Shown here in pieces: positions 42,935-53,328 of a stretch of DNA of 64,000 bases. Origin of the DNA: Granulicella sp. WH15 (GTDB lineage Bacteria > Acidobacteriota > Terriglobia > Terriglobales > Acidobacteriaceae); contig NZ_CP042596.1 of assembly GCF_009914315.1 (NCBI RefSeq), forward strand, positions 434,001 through 498,000, read 5' to 3'. The notes beneath the pieces are model-generated. The model did no database searches, was not told where the DNA came from, and worked only from the letters and a program-made list of their open reading frames with translations. Position numbers and translations under genes: made by a program. Every line of letters starts with the position of its first letter. The stretch's first letter is position 1.

Positions 42935-43768
42935 TTACTTCGGCTGGACAGCCGCGTGGATGGCCAGCAACTGCTCCAGCAGAGCCTTCAGGTGGTGCAG
43001 GTGCAGGGCGTTGGCTCCGTCGGATTTGGCCTGGGCGGGATTGTCGTGGACCTCGAGGAAGAGGCCGTCGATGCCCGCGGCCACGGCTGCGCGGGCGAGC
43101 ACCGGGATGAACTCGGGCTGTCCGCCGGAGACGCCGCCCGCCGACGACGGGGTCTGGACCGAATGGGTGCCGTCGAAGACCACCGGCGCGAAGCCGCGCA
43201 TGATGGGCAACGCGCGCATATCGACGACGAGGTTGTTGTAGCCGAAGCTGGCCCCGCGCTCGCACAGGCTCACGCGCTCGTTGCCGGAGTCGCGGACCTT
43301 CTGGACGGCGTGCTTCATATCCGGCGGCGCGACGAACTGGCCCTTCTTGATGTTGATGGCGCGGCCGGTCTGGGCGGCGGCGATGAGCAGGTCGGTCTGG
43401 CGGCAGAGGAAAGCGGGGATCTGGAGGACGAACTCGGCGTCGTCGAGGGCGTCCGAGATGCGGGGGCAGTCCTCGGGGGTGTGGACGTCGGTGAGGACGG
43501 GCAAACCGGTGTCCTGCGCGATCTGGCGCAGGATGCGTGCGCCTTCGACGAGGCCGGGGCCGCGGAAGCTGTGGATGCTGGTGCGGTTGGCCTTGTCGTA
43601 GCTGGCCTTGAAGATGTAGGGGATGCCGAGGTCGGAGGTGATGCGCTGGATGGCGGCGGCGAGGGTGCGGGCGTGGTGCTCGGATTCGATGACGCAGGGG
43701 CCGCCGATGAGGAAGAGCTGGCCGTGGCCGACGGGGATGGAGCCGATCTGGAAGGGGTGAGTCGTCAC
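42935..43768 (-). CDS. kdsA: 3-deoxy-8-phosphooctulonate synthase (KDO-8-P synthase)
   Basis: Condenses arabinose-5-phosphate and PEP to KDO-8-phosphate for LPS core synthesis. LIGGPCVIES opens the TIM barrel with Cys25; Cys at this position marks the metal-dependent class, since E. coli KdsA has Asn. IFKASYDKANRTS, FRGPGLVEG and VLTDVHTPED are standard motifs, and VFDGTHSVQ and HDNPAQAKSDG complete the active site with a metal-ligand Asp. 277 aa is typical. No other kds genes are adjacent. A repeat lies on each side. Confidence 0.96.
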   Translation of the reverse strand: MTTHPFQIGSIPVGHGQLFLIGGPCVIESEHHARTLAAAIQRITSDLGIPYIFKASYDKANRTSIHSFRGPGLVEGARILRQIAQDTGLPVLTDVHTPEDCPRISDALDDAEFVLQIPAFLCRQTDLLIAAAQTGRAINIKKGQFVAPPDMKHAVQKVRDSGNERVSLCERGASFGYNNLVVDMRALPIMRGFAPVVFDGTHSVQTPSSAGGVSGGQPEFIPVLARAAVAAGIDGLFLEVHDNPAQAKSDGANALHLHHLKALLEQLLAIHAAVQPK

Positions 43769-43814
43769 CCTTTCATTGGAGCATAAAAAGGAAAAAATGC
43801 CTCTGTCGGCATTT

Positions 43815-43990
43815 CACGCGCAGCGTCGAGAACCGCACGAAGTGCCGCCCGCCCGGCGTGAGGGCGTTGTTGCCGTTGCTTGTTTTCTTGGTTGTCATTC
43901 AGGAGCGAAGCGGAGGAATCTGTTTCTGCTTTTGTTCTTGCTGTTGCTTCTGGGGCAGGTACAGGCTTTAGCCCCCGAGGTCTGCTTTCT
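43815..43990 (-). repeat. intergenic repeat, inverted module A plus B and C
   Basis: Inverted A (CACGCGCAGCGTCGAGAACC, GCACGAAGTGCCGCCCGCCC) is followed by B (GGTTGTCATTCAGGAGCGAAG) and a shortened C (ACAGGCTTTAGCCCCCGAGG). The composite order is the same as at 20758. Confidence 0.9.
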
Positions 43991-44023
43991 TTCCCCGGCC
44001 TAGCCCTTATAGGCGGGACAGGT

Positions 44024-44479
44024 TTACTTCAGAGCTTTCCCCACGCTCGAGAGCACCAGAGTCATAAACGAGAGCCCGCGTCGACTGTCCTCACTGGTGG
44101 CGCGTTTTGCGATCTGCCAAAGGCTGGGCGGGGTCTTCTCGGCCTTATGCTGGTCGGCTGCGATGGTGACGGCGCTCGAGAGCTGCTCGAGCGTCTCGGG
44201 ATCGAGCGCCATCAGGATCTTGGCCCCCTCGAGCAGGTTGCGGATGGCGTTGATGCCGCCGGGCTGCTTGGCGTAGTAGGCCAGCTTGCCCGCGATGGCG
44301 TCCTTGCCGCTGATGGCTCCGTCGAGCAGGTCGAGGATGCCCTTCTCGTGCGCGGTCTGGAGCAGGTCGTAGGCCACCAACAGGGCCTCGGCGTGCTTGG
44401 CCGGGGCCTCGTCGAGACGCTTCTTCAGCTCGAGCCTGGGGTCGATGGGGAGCGGCGTAAAGCGTAGCGGATTAGCCAT
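44024..44479 (-). CDS. DUF1641 protein, partner of the formate-dehydrogenase-like enzyme
   Basis: ATG 44479 (MANPLRFTPLPIDPR) with AGGA just upstream gives 151 aa; the open frame to 44572 overlaps the upstream gene without a family match. Helical DUF1641 domain with NPLRF ... AEALLVAYDLLQTAHEKGIL and LLDGAISGKDAIAGKLAYYA. Genes of this family (YjgD/YrhD in Bacillus) sit beside the YjgC/YrhE formate-dehydrogenase-like subunit, as here. The molecular role is unclear; membrane or assembly partner has been suggested. It starts 14 bases after the stop of the large subunit. Confidence 0.85.
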   Translation of the reverse strand: MANPLRFTPLPIDPRLELKKRLDEAPAKHAEALLVAYDLLQTAHEKGILDLLDGAISGKDAIAGKLAYYAKQPGGINAIRNLLEGAKILMALDPETLEQLSSAVTIAADQHKAEKTPPSLWQIAKRATSEDSRRGLSFMTLVLSSVGKALK

Positions 44480-44493
44480 GAGAGGATTCCTTA

Positions 44494-47400
44494 CTAGACC
44501 GTGATGGACTTGATCTGGACGAGCTTGTCGGCGGGCTGGGTTCCGGGGACGTGGTATCCCGGCTGCTCCCACTTGCGCTGGATCTCGAGCCCGTCCTGCG
44601 GGGTGCGGGTGCCGTAGCGGAAGTTCTTGCGCGGCAGCGGGTTGTCGCCCTGCTCGGGCAGCACGGTCAGGCTGACGGCGGTCTCCTTGAAGGCCGGGGT
44701 GTGGGTCTGGCGGTCGGTGTGGGAGCTGGTCAGCCGGTTTACCGGCTCATCGACCGAGTTCAGCGACATGTAGAGCTGCTTGCCGTGGACGCGCTCGGTG
44801 ACCAGCACCTGCACGCGCACGCGGCCGTAGGCGGACTCGAGCTGCACGTGGCGGCCGCTGGTGATGCCGCGCTCGGCGGCCAGCTCGGGCGATATCTCGA
44901 CGAAGCTGTTGGGGGTGATCTCGTGGATGCCGGGCGTGCGCTTGGTCATGCTGCCCTGCTCGAAGTGCTCGAGCAGCCGCCCGTTGTTCAGGTGCAGATC
45001 GAAGCGTCTGTTCGTCTCCTCGGACGGCGCGACATAGTCGACGGGGAAGAAGCGCGCCTTGCCGTCGGGGAAGGGGAAGCCCTTGGTGAAGAGCAGCGGC
45101 GTGTCCGTGCCATCGGCGGCGACGGGCCATTGCAGGCTGTTGAAGCCTTCGAGCCGCTCGTAGCTGACCCCGGCGAAGAGCGGCGTCAGGCGGGCCACTT
45201 CGTCCATGATCTCGGAGGGGTGGTTGTACTTCCAGTTGCCGCCCATGCGGTTGGCGATGAGCTGGATGATCTCCCAGTCGGCCTTGGACTCGCCGAGCGG
45301 TTCCAAAGCCTTGTAGATACGCTGGATGCGGCGCTCCGTGCTGGTGAAGGTGCCGTCTTTTTCGAGCGAGGGGCAGGCCGGAAGAACGAGGTCGGCGTAG
45401 CGGCAGGTCTCGGAGAAGTTGATGTCCTGCAGGATGAGGAAGTCGACCTTGCGCAGTGCCTCGGCGACGTAGTTCGCGTTCGAGTCCGAGGTGATGGTGT
45501 CCTCGCCCTTGATGTAGAGCGAGTGGACCGTCCCTTCGAGGATCGCGTCGATCATCTGGTGGTTGTCCTTGCCCGTGCTGGTGGGCAGGGTCACGCCCCA
45601 GTCGGCCTCGAACTTGAGGCGGACCTCCTCGTCATCGACCTTCTGGTAGCCCGAGTAGACGTTGGGCATGGAGCCGTAGTCGCTGGCGCCCTGGACGTTG
45701 TTGTGGCCACGCAGCGGGTAGGCTCCGGCGCCGGGACGCATGTAGTTGCCGGTCAGCAGTAGTAGGTTCGAGAGCGCGGTGGCGGTGTCGGACCCGCCGC
45801 AGTGCTGGGTGACGCCCATGGCGAAGAGGATGCAGACGCCGTTGGCTGCGGCGATCTCGTTGGCCACCGTGACCAGCGTCGCGGCGGGGACGCCGGTGAC
45901 CTCCTCGGCGTGCTCGAGCGTGAAGGGCGCGAGGGACTTTTTGTACTCCTCGAAGTGATTGACCCACTGGTCTATAAAGTCCTGCTTCGCGAGCCGATGA
46001 TCGAGGATGTACTTCGCGCAGGCGTTCATCCACACCGCGTCAGTCGAAGGATTGGGCCGGAAGAAGAGGTCGGCGCGCTCGGCCATCTCGTGCTTGCGCA
46101 GGTCGGCGACGATGAGGCGCTGGCCGCGCAGCTTGTGCGAGCGCTTGACGCGCGTGGCCAGCACGGGGTGGTTCTCGGCCGGGTTGGCCCCGACGATCAG
46201 GACCAACCCGGCGATCTCGATATCGGAGATGGAGCCGGAGTCGCCGCCGTAGCCGACTGTCCTCTGAAGCCCCATCGTGGCCGGGTTCTGACAGTAGCGG
46301 GCGCAGTTGTCCACGTTGTTGGTGCCGATGACGGCGCGCGCGAGCTTCTGCATCAGGAAGCTCTCCTCGTTGGTGCACTTGGAGGAGGCGATGAAGGCCA
46401 GCGCGTCGGGGCCATGCTCGTCGCGGATCTTGGTAAAGCGCGTCTGGATTACATCCAGCGCCTCATTCCACGAGATCTCTTTGAAGGTATCGCCGTCGCG
46501 AAGCAGCGGCTTCACCAGCCGGTCGCCGGAGTTGATATGCCCCCACGCGAACTTGCCCTTAATGCAGGTGGAGATGCCGTTGGCGGGGCCGTGCGTCGGC
46601 TCGATCTTCAGAATGTGGCGGTCGCGCGTCCAGACCTCGAAGCTGCATCCGACCGCGCAGTAGGTGCAGACGGTCTTGGTGCGCTTCACGCGCTCGTGGC
46701 GCATCTCGGACTCGATCTCCGAGAGCGAAAGGATCGGCCCGTAGCCAATCGGCGGCTCGATGCCCTTGACCACCTCGATCATGTCGTTCAGCACCGCCTG
46801 CGGGGTGTTGGTCAGGTATCCGGCGTGGCCCAGCATGGTCTTTTCCATCAGCGCGTTGCAGGGGCACACGGTGACGCAGTGGCCGCAGGAGACGCAGCTA
46901 GAACCTTCGATCTGCATCCCGCCATCCCACAGCACGCGCGGGTGCGCCGAGGCCCAGTCGATCGAGAGGGTTTCGTTGACCTGCACGTTCTGGCAGGCCT
47001 CCACGCAGCGCCCGCACAGGATGCACTGCTGCGGGTCGTAGCGGTAGAAGGGGTTGGACATGTCCTTCTCGTACGGCTTAGGCGTGTACTCACGGGACTG
47101 GTGCTTCACGTCCAGCACGGCGGTGGTGTTGTGGACCACGCAGTTCTGATTGTTGTTATCGCAGACGGTGCAGTACAGCATGTGGTTCTGGAGGATGCGG
47201 TCGAAGGCCTCGCGCTGGGCGATATCGACCGTCTCGCCCTCGGTGGCGACGAACATGCTGGCTGCCACGGGCGTGGCGCAGGCGCGGACAAGCTTGCCGT
47301 CCACCTGAACCATGCAGGTGTCGCAGGATTGGATCGGCCCCATCATCTCGTGGTAGCAGACCTGCGGGGTCTGGCGGGCGGAGTAGGTCTCGGCGTAGCG

Positions 47401-47532
47401 GTTCAGCGCGTTGATGAGAGGCTCGCCCGCGTGTGCGGGGAAGTGGCGGCCATCGATCAGGATCTCGGTGTCTGGGGTTGCGTCGAGGGGAGTGTTCAGC
47501 AGCTTGCGGTCGAGTTTAGCGTGCGTCGCCAT
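44494..47532 (-). CDS. formate dehydrogenase-like molybdopterin oxidoreductase (YjgC/YrhE type)
   Basis: A 1012-aa multi-cofactor subunit. Residues ~20-100 hold a [2Fe-2S] domain (CYHEMMGPIQSCDTCMVQVD), then a His/Cys-rich NuoG-like segment (CTVCDNNNQNCVVH), two [4Fe-4S] sets (CILCGRCVEAC, CVSCGHCVTVC), the Mo-subunit cluster CTYCAVGC, and a bis-MGD domain. The metal-ligand residue is Cys414 in CARYCQNPATMG; it is followed by Gln415, whereas proven formate dehydrogenases have His. GANPAENHPVLATR and HNNVQGASDYGSMP are typical. The Gln also occurs in YjgC-like proteins as I recall, so formate may not be the substrate. DUF1641 gene follows. Confidence 0.92.
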   Translation of the reverse strand: MATHAKLDRKLLNTPLDATPDTEILIDGRHFPAHAGEPLINALNRYAETYSARQTPQVCYHEMMGPIQSCDTCMVQVDGKLVRACATPVAASMFVATEGETVDIAQREAFDRILQNHMLYCTVCDNNNQNCVVHNTTAVLDVKHQSREYTPKPYEKDMSNPFYRYDPQQCILCGRCVEACQNVQVNETLSIDWASAHPRVLWDGGMQIEGSSCVSCGHCVTVCPCNALMEKTMLGHAGYLTNTPQAVLNDMIEVVKGIEPPIGYGPILSLSEIESEMRHERVKRTKTVCTYCAVGCSFEVWTRDRHILKIEPTHGPANGISTCIKGKFAWGHINSGDRLVKPLLRDGDTFKEISWNEALDVIQTRFTKIRDEHGPDALAFIASSKCTNEESFLMQKLARAVIGTNNVDNCARYCQNPATMGLQRTVGYGGDSGSISDIEIAGLVLIVGANPAENHPVLATRVKRSHKLRGQRLIVADLRKHEMAERADLFFRPNPSTDAVWMNACAKYILDHRLAKQDFIDQWVNHFEEYKKSLAPFTLEHAEEVTGVPAATLVTVANEIAAANGVCILFAMGVTQHCGGSDTATALSNLLLLTGNYMRPGAGAYPLRGHNNVQGASDYGSMPNVYSGYQKVDDEEVRLKFEADWGVTLPTSTGKDNHQMIDAILEGTVHSLYIKGEDTITSDSNANYVAEALRKVDFLILQDINFSETCRYADLVLPACPSLEKDGTFTSTERRIQRIYKALEPLGESKADWEIIQLIANRMGGNWKYNHPSEIMDEVARLTPLFAGVSYERLEGFNSLQWPVAADGTDTPLLFTKGFPFPDGKARFFPVDYVAPSEETNRRFDLHLNNGRLLEHFEQGSMTKRTPGIHEITPNSFVEISPELAAERGITSGRHVQLESAYGRVRVQVLVTERVHGKQLYMSLNSVDEPVNRLTSSHTDRQTHTPAFKETAVSLTVLPEQGDNPLPRKNFRYGTRTPQDGLEIQRKWEQPGYHVPGTQPADKLVQIKSITV

Positions 47533-47756
47533 AGAACTTCAGATGCAGCCGAGAATAGCAGAAGAGGCCTGCGAAGGCGATGTTTCGACGAAGCGGAGGA
47601 ATGACTTTCGCGCAGGTTTGGCTCTGGGCTGGAGGCTCTGGGCGCAGATTTTGTGGCGCGTCGTGCTAGCAGGCTGGAGAAAAGTTTCACCAGCGGAGTT
47701 TTGAATCCTGAAAAGGTGCTTCCCGCCGATGGGCTGGCATGTGAGATAAAGGACAT

Positions 47757-48776
47757 ATGATGGCGATGAGTCGGCGCAATGCGGTAATTTACATCCTTCT
47801 ATTTCTGGCAGGTTGCTTTTACACCGTACATTCCACCCTGACGAACGACTCTCCTTATGTCAATCTGAGGGCGTGGTCCGAGGGGCGGGAGCGTCTGCCC
47901 TATCAGAAACGAGCTTTGCTGGTGCCTTTGATCCGGGCGGCCGAGCATAATTCAAGGTTAGCCCGCATGGGAGCCAGTCATAAAGGGCTGGGCATCTTTG
48001 AAGAGCCCGCAAACTATGTGCTGTTTGTGATCGACTTCTCGGCTCTGGTGGGATGCGGCTTGCTGGTAACGTTCCTATACCGGAGAGCATCGAACAACGG
48101 CGCGTTGATCTGGCTTCCTTCGACCCTGCTGTTGATGTTCTTCGTGATCACTGTGGGCTTCCGATGGGAGCATCAGGACATCTTTCCGTATGACTTTCTC
48201 TCGATGTTTCTATTCAGCCTGGGGTTGTACTTCATCTATCGAGGCTGGCTCTGGCCACTGTTTGTTCTGATGCCGATTGCAACGTACAACCGGGAGACAA
48301 CGATTATGTGGGTGCCCCTCCTTCTGCTTGCAGCCTGGGTGTCTTCGCTCGAGGGGGGAAGCCAGAGGAGGCGGGTGATGCAGTTGTGCATAACGGCAGC
48401 GATCTTATTAGCCGCCTGGGTTGTGATTACGCACCGGATGGCGCAGCCGTTCCTGCACAACAACGCAATGGATGATTATCCGCGGTTCTTCAAAAACATT
48501 CGTTATGTATCGGGTCCGAAGGGGTTGATTCAAACTATTTCGGTGTTCGCGTTCACCTTGCCGTTTCTCTGCCTCTATTTCCGCCGTATTCCAGACCGTC
48601 TGTTGCGCACGTTCTTCTATGTTGTTCCGCTTTGGTTCGGGGTGATGTTCTATCAGGGGGAGATTATCGAAAGCCGGGTCTTTGCGGAGTTGATTCCCTA
48701 TGTCGCGGTCATCTCGGTGTTGATCTTTGAGTCGAGTTATCTCCCGGCGCCCCATGATGAAGCTATCTCTCGCTAA
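47757..48776 (+). CDS. polytopic membrane protein, unknown function
   Basis: A 339-aa protein with about eight hydrophobic segments (VIYILLFLAGCFYTVHS, LFVIDFSALVGCGLLVTFLY, WPLFVLMPIATYNRETTIMW). The short loop YNRETT between helices recurs in polysaccharide-related membrane proteins of uncertain role, so a glycan-related function is possible but not shown. ATG 47757 has AAAGGACAT before it. Codon third positions look less GC-rich than those of its neighbours (ATTTACATCCTTC, AACGACTCTCC), which could mean recent arrival. It is convergent with the CCA gene, 15 bases away. Confidence 0.75.
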   Translation: MMAMSRRNAVIYILLFLAGCFYTVHSTLTNDSPYVNLRAWSEGRERLPYQKRALLVPLIRAAEHNSRLARMGASHKGLGIFEEPANYVLFVIDFSALVGCGLLVTFLYRRASNNGALIWLPSTLLLMFFVITVGFRWEHQDIFPYDFLSMFLFSLGLYFIYRGWLWPLFVLMPIATYNRETTIMWVPLLLLAAWVSSLEGGSQRRRVMQLCITAAILLAAWVVITHRMAQPFLHNNAMDDYPRFFKNIRYVSGPKGLIQTISVFAFTLPFLCLYFRRIPDRLLRTFFYVVPLWFGVMFYQGEIIESRVFAELIPYVAVISVLIFESSYLPAPHDEAISR

Positions 48777-48791
48777 AGGCCCGCACAATCG

Positions 48792-50144
48792 TTAGATTGC
48801 GAAACGGTTCTTCAGGAGCATCAGCGCCTGCTCCCGGGTCTGAACCTGCCCCTCAAGTTGAGCGTCTTCGGCGAACTCCAGCATCTCCTTGAAGCACGGG
48901 CCGGGCCGGTATCCGGCGGCGATCAGGTCGCGCCCGGTCACCAGCAGCGCGGGCCGTATGGCCTCCGGCTCGGCGGTCTCGAAGTGGTGGCGGGCGAACT
49001 CGTAGAGACTCAGGTCGCCGTGCGAGCTGGTGCAGTCGGCGTGGTGCAGCGCCAGGTGCTCCTCAAAGCGCGGCAGGCGCAGAAACCGCTTCAGCGTGGA
49101 CTGCTTCATCTGGCGCACATCGCCGAAGCGCATGTGGTTCTGGATCAGCGCGAGGATCTGGGCGGTGTCCTCGTTCGAGAAGCGCAGCCGCGCCAAAATC
49201 ACCTCGGCAATCCTCACGCCGACCTCGACGTGGCCGTTGAAGCGGATGCGGTCGCCGGGTTTGGCGGGGTCGGGCGGCTGGAAGGTGGCGGGCTTGCCGA
49301 TATCGTGCAGCAGCGCCCCCCAGGCCAGCGTGGGCGAGCAGCCCGCGGGCAGCTTTTCCAGCAGCAGCAGCGTGTGGACCCAGACGTCGCCCTCGGGATG
49401 GTACTGGGGCGGCTGCTCGACGCCGCGCAGCTTCTCCATCTCGGGCAGAATCTCGGGCAGCAAACCAGTCTCGTGCAGTAGTTCGAAGGCCCGTGCAGCG
49501 TGGCCCTCGGTGAGCATCCGGGTCAGCTCGTCGCGGATGCGTTCGAGCGAGACTTGGGTGATCTGGCTGGCGTACTGGCGCATGGCGGAGGCGGTCGTTG
49601 GCTCGATCTCGAAGCCCAGACGGGCGGCGAAGCGGACGCCGCGCAACATCCGCAGCTTGTCTTCAGAAAAGCGCAGTTCGGGCGAGCCGATGGCGCGAAT
49701 GACGCGGCGGGCGAGGTCTTCGCGACCGCCTACAAAGTCGAGCACCTCTGAGGCCAGCGGGTCGAAGAGCATCCCGTTGATGGTGAAGTCGCGGCGCAGC
49801 ACGTCTTCTTTGGGATCGGTCGAAAAACGCACCGCATCGGGGCGGCGACCGTCAGAGTAGGCTCCGTCGTGGCGGAAGGTGGCGACCTCGGTCGAGACAT
49901 CCTGCTGGCGCACGAGCACCACCCCGAAGTGCGCGCCGACCTCGATGGTGTGGTCGAAGAGGCCGAGCACCTCGGTCGGCGTGGCGCTCGTGGCCACGTC
50001 GAAGTCATGGGGAGGAGTGCCGAGCAGCAGGTCGCGGACGCACCCTCCGGCAAAATACGCCTGATGCCCGGCGGCACGCAGCTCGCGCACAATCAGCAGT
50101 GCGGCGCGGTACTCCAGCGTGTCGGGAGGGGTGAGGGGAACCAT
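48792..50144 (-). CDS. cca: CCA tRNA nucleotidyltransferase / poly(A) polymerase family with HD-type domain
   Basis: A class II nucleotidyltransferase, 450 aa, that adds or repairs the 3'-CCA end of tRNA. GGCVRDLLLG and DFDVATSATP form the catalytic core with the two carboxylates, RRDFTINGMLFDP is the RRD motif that selects the base, and LRMLRGVRFAARLGFEI continues the neck. A C-terminal HD domain is present (GALLHDIGKPATF). Poly(A) polymerase is a close paralog; the CCA call is favoured by the HD domain and by the single copy here. It is divergent from tsaD, with 38 bases between start codons. Confidence 0.9.
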   Translation of the reverse strand: MVPLTPPDTLEYRAALLIVRELRAAGHQAYFAGGCVRDLLLGTPPHDFDVATSATPTEVLGLFDHTIEVGAHFGVVLVRQQDVSTEVATFRHDGAYSDGRRPDAVRFSTDPKEDVLRRDFTINGMLFDPLASEVLDFVGGREDLARRVIRAIGSPELRFSEDKLRMLRGVRFAARLGFEIEPTTASAMRQYASQITQVSLERIRDELTRMLTEGHAARAFELLHETGLLPEILPEMEKLRGVEQPPQYHPEGDVWVHTLLLLEKLPAGCSPTLAWGALLHDIGKPATFQPPDPAKPGDRIRFNGHVEVGVRIAEVILARLRFSNEDTAQILALIQNHMRFGDVRQMKQSTLKRFLRLPRFEEHLALHHADCTSSHGDLSLYEFARHHFETAEPEAIRPALLVTGRDLIAAGYRPGPCFKEMLEFAEDAQLEGQVQTREQALMLLKNRFAI

Positions 50145-50182
50145 GTATACAGGCTACCGCGCCGACTCCATACAATAGAAAG

Positions 50183-51322
50183 ATGACGGATTCTATGCCT
50201 CCGCAGAGACGGAGCGGGCTGATTTTAGGCATTGAGAGCAGTTGCGACGAGACCGCGGCTTCGGTCGTGCGCGCGGGCGAGACCGCTCTTTCGAACGTGG
50301 TCGCCTCGCAGGTGGCGCTGCACGCCGAGCACGGCGGCGTGGTGCCGGAGCTGGCCTCGCGCGAGCACCTGCGCAACATCGTCCCCGTGGTCGAGGCCGC
50401 GATGGCGCAGGCAGGAGTGAGCTTCGCCGACCTCGACGCGGTGGCCGTCACCGAAGGCCCGGGCCTCGCGGGTGCGCTGCTGGTCGGCATCCTGTACGCG
50501 AAGTCGCTGGCCTTCGGACTCGACCGCCCCCTGATCGGCGTCAACCACCTCGAAGGCCACATCCACGCCGTGCTGATGGAGGCGCGGCAGCGCGGCGAGG
50601 CCGCGATGGAGCCGCCGCTGCTGGCGCTGGTGGTATCGGGCGGCCACACGCACCTCTACCTGGTGGAGCCGGGCTGGCGCTACCGCAACGTGGGCCGCAC
50701 GGTCGACGACGCGGCGGGCGAGGCCTACGACAAGGTGGCCAAGCTGCTGGGGCTGGGGTATCCGGGCGGCCCCTGGATGGACGCGCTCGCGGTCCACGGC
50801 GACCCGCGCGCGGTGCCGTTCCAGTTCCACGCCATCAAGCCCCGCGAGGGTGAGCAGGGGCTGCGCTTCGACTTCTCCTTCAGCGGCATCAAGTCGGCGG
50901 CGCTGCGCTACGTGCGCGACCACGGGATGCAGCCCGGCGTGGAGGCGCGGCAGGCGGCGCTGGCCGCGAACCCGGCGATCAAGGCGTCTGAAGTGGTCTC
51001 TCTTTGCGATCCGCAGACTCTGGGGCTGATCGCCTCGTTCCAGTCGGCGGTGGTGGGTGTTCTGCTGCGCCAGACCTTCGCGGCAGCAGAGGTGTTCGGC
51101 GTGCGCGGCGTGCTGGTCTCGGGCGGCGTCTCGGCCAACCGGGAGTTGCGGCAGCGGTTTACGGCCGAGGCCGCACGGCGCGGGCTGCCGGTGGCGTTCC
51201 CCTCGGTGGCGCTCTCGACCGACAACGCGGCGATGATCGCGGCGGCGGCATGGCCGAAGCTCCAAGCCGGGGAGTTCGCCCCGGAGGAGATGACGGCGGC
51301 TCCGCAACTGCGGCTAGGCTGA
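50183..51322 (+). CDS. tsaD: tRNA N6-adenosine threonylcarbamoyltransferase
   Basis: Transfers threonylcarbamoyl to A37 of ANN-decoding tRNAs with TsaB and TsaE. ILGIESSCDETAASVV opens the ASKHA fold; the metal-binding His pair is His122/His126 in GVNHLEGHIHA. VEGPGL-type TEGPGLAGALLVG and LALVVSGGHTHLYL follow, then DDAAGEAYDKVAKLLGL and GVLVSGGVSANRELRQ, all TsaD signatures. At 379 aa it is longer than E. coli TsaD (337), with an extra stretch around residues 250-270 (EARQAALAANPAIKASE). Starts 38 bases from the divergent cca start codon. Confidence 0.97.
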   Translation: MTDSMPPQRRSGLILGIESSCDETAASVVRAGETALSNVVASQVALHAEHGGVVPELASREHLRNIVPVVEAAMAQAGVSFADLDAVAVTEGPGLAGALLVGILYAKSLAFGLDRPLIGVNHLEGHIHAVLMEARQRGEAAMEPPLLALVVSGGHTHLYLVEPGWRYRNVGRTVDDAAGEAYDKVAKLLGLGYPGGPWMDALAVHGDPRAVPFQFHAIKPREGEQGLRFDFSFSGIKSAALRYVRDHGMQPGVEARQAALAANPAIKASEVVSLCDPQTLGLIASFQSAVVGVLLRQTFAAAEVFGVRGVLVSGGVSANRELRQRFTAEAARRGLPVAFPSVALSTDNAAMIAAAAWPKLQAGEFAPEEMTAAPQLRLG

Positions 51323-51328
51323 GCAAGC

Positions 51329-51386
51329 ACGCGAAGCGTCCAAAACCGCACGAAGTGCCGCCCGCCCGGCGTGAGGGCGCTTTTAA
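51329..51386 (-). repeat. intergenic repeat, inverted module A
   Basis: CACGCGAAGCGTCCAAAACC, GCACGAAGTGCCGCCCGCCC and GGCGTGAGGGCGC form an inverted A, nearly identical to the copies at 55826 and 43815. It lies between tsaD and cysS. Confidence 0.9.
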
Positions 51387-51508
51387 GCGCATCAGCTAGA
51401 CTAGAATTGGTTTGAGATATCAGCAGGAACTTATTTTTCTGCACCGATCCGCATAGAGAGAGGCCGCCCGCGTCCGCGCGGAGGGCTGCGCAGGACAGAA
51501 GCGACACA

Positions 51509-53002
<1,494 letters not shown>

Positions 53003-53009
53003 CTTCTTA

Positions 53010-53245
53010 GGTAGGTCCGGGCTTTAGCCCGGACATATTCGACCCACACCGGAACATTAAGGGCACGGTCGAAGAAAGCATACCTCGGGGGCTAAAGCCC
53101 GGGCCTACCCCAGAAGCAACAGCAACAACAAGGACAGAAGCAGATTCCTCCGCTTCGCTCCTGAATGACAACAAAAGAACAGGCAACAGCAACAACGCCC
53201 TCACGCCGGGCGGGCGGCACTTCGTGCGGTTTTGGACGCTTCGCG
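53010..53245 (-). repeat. intergenic repeat, inverted C and B plus module A
   Basis: A 20-bp palindrome GTCCGGGCTTTAGCCCGGAC (53015-53034) opens inverted module C, then inverted B (CAGATTCCTCCGCTTCGCTC with CTGAATGACAAC) and plus module A (GCCCTCACGCCGGGCGGGCG). It fills most of the 326-base space between the convergent cysS and methyltransferase genes; the remaining part is AT-richer and holds no gene. Confidence 0.9.
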
Positions 53246-53328
53246 TGAGAAGCAAAGATATCAAGGCTCCGCTCTTATCCCTTTTTCCCTTTTTATCCCC
53301 GTTTCGCCTTGCTCTTGCTCTCTTGTCT

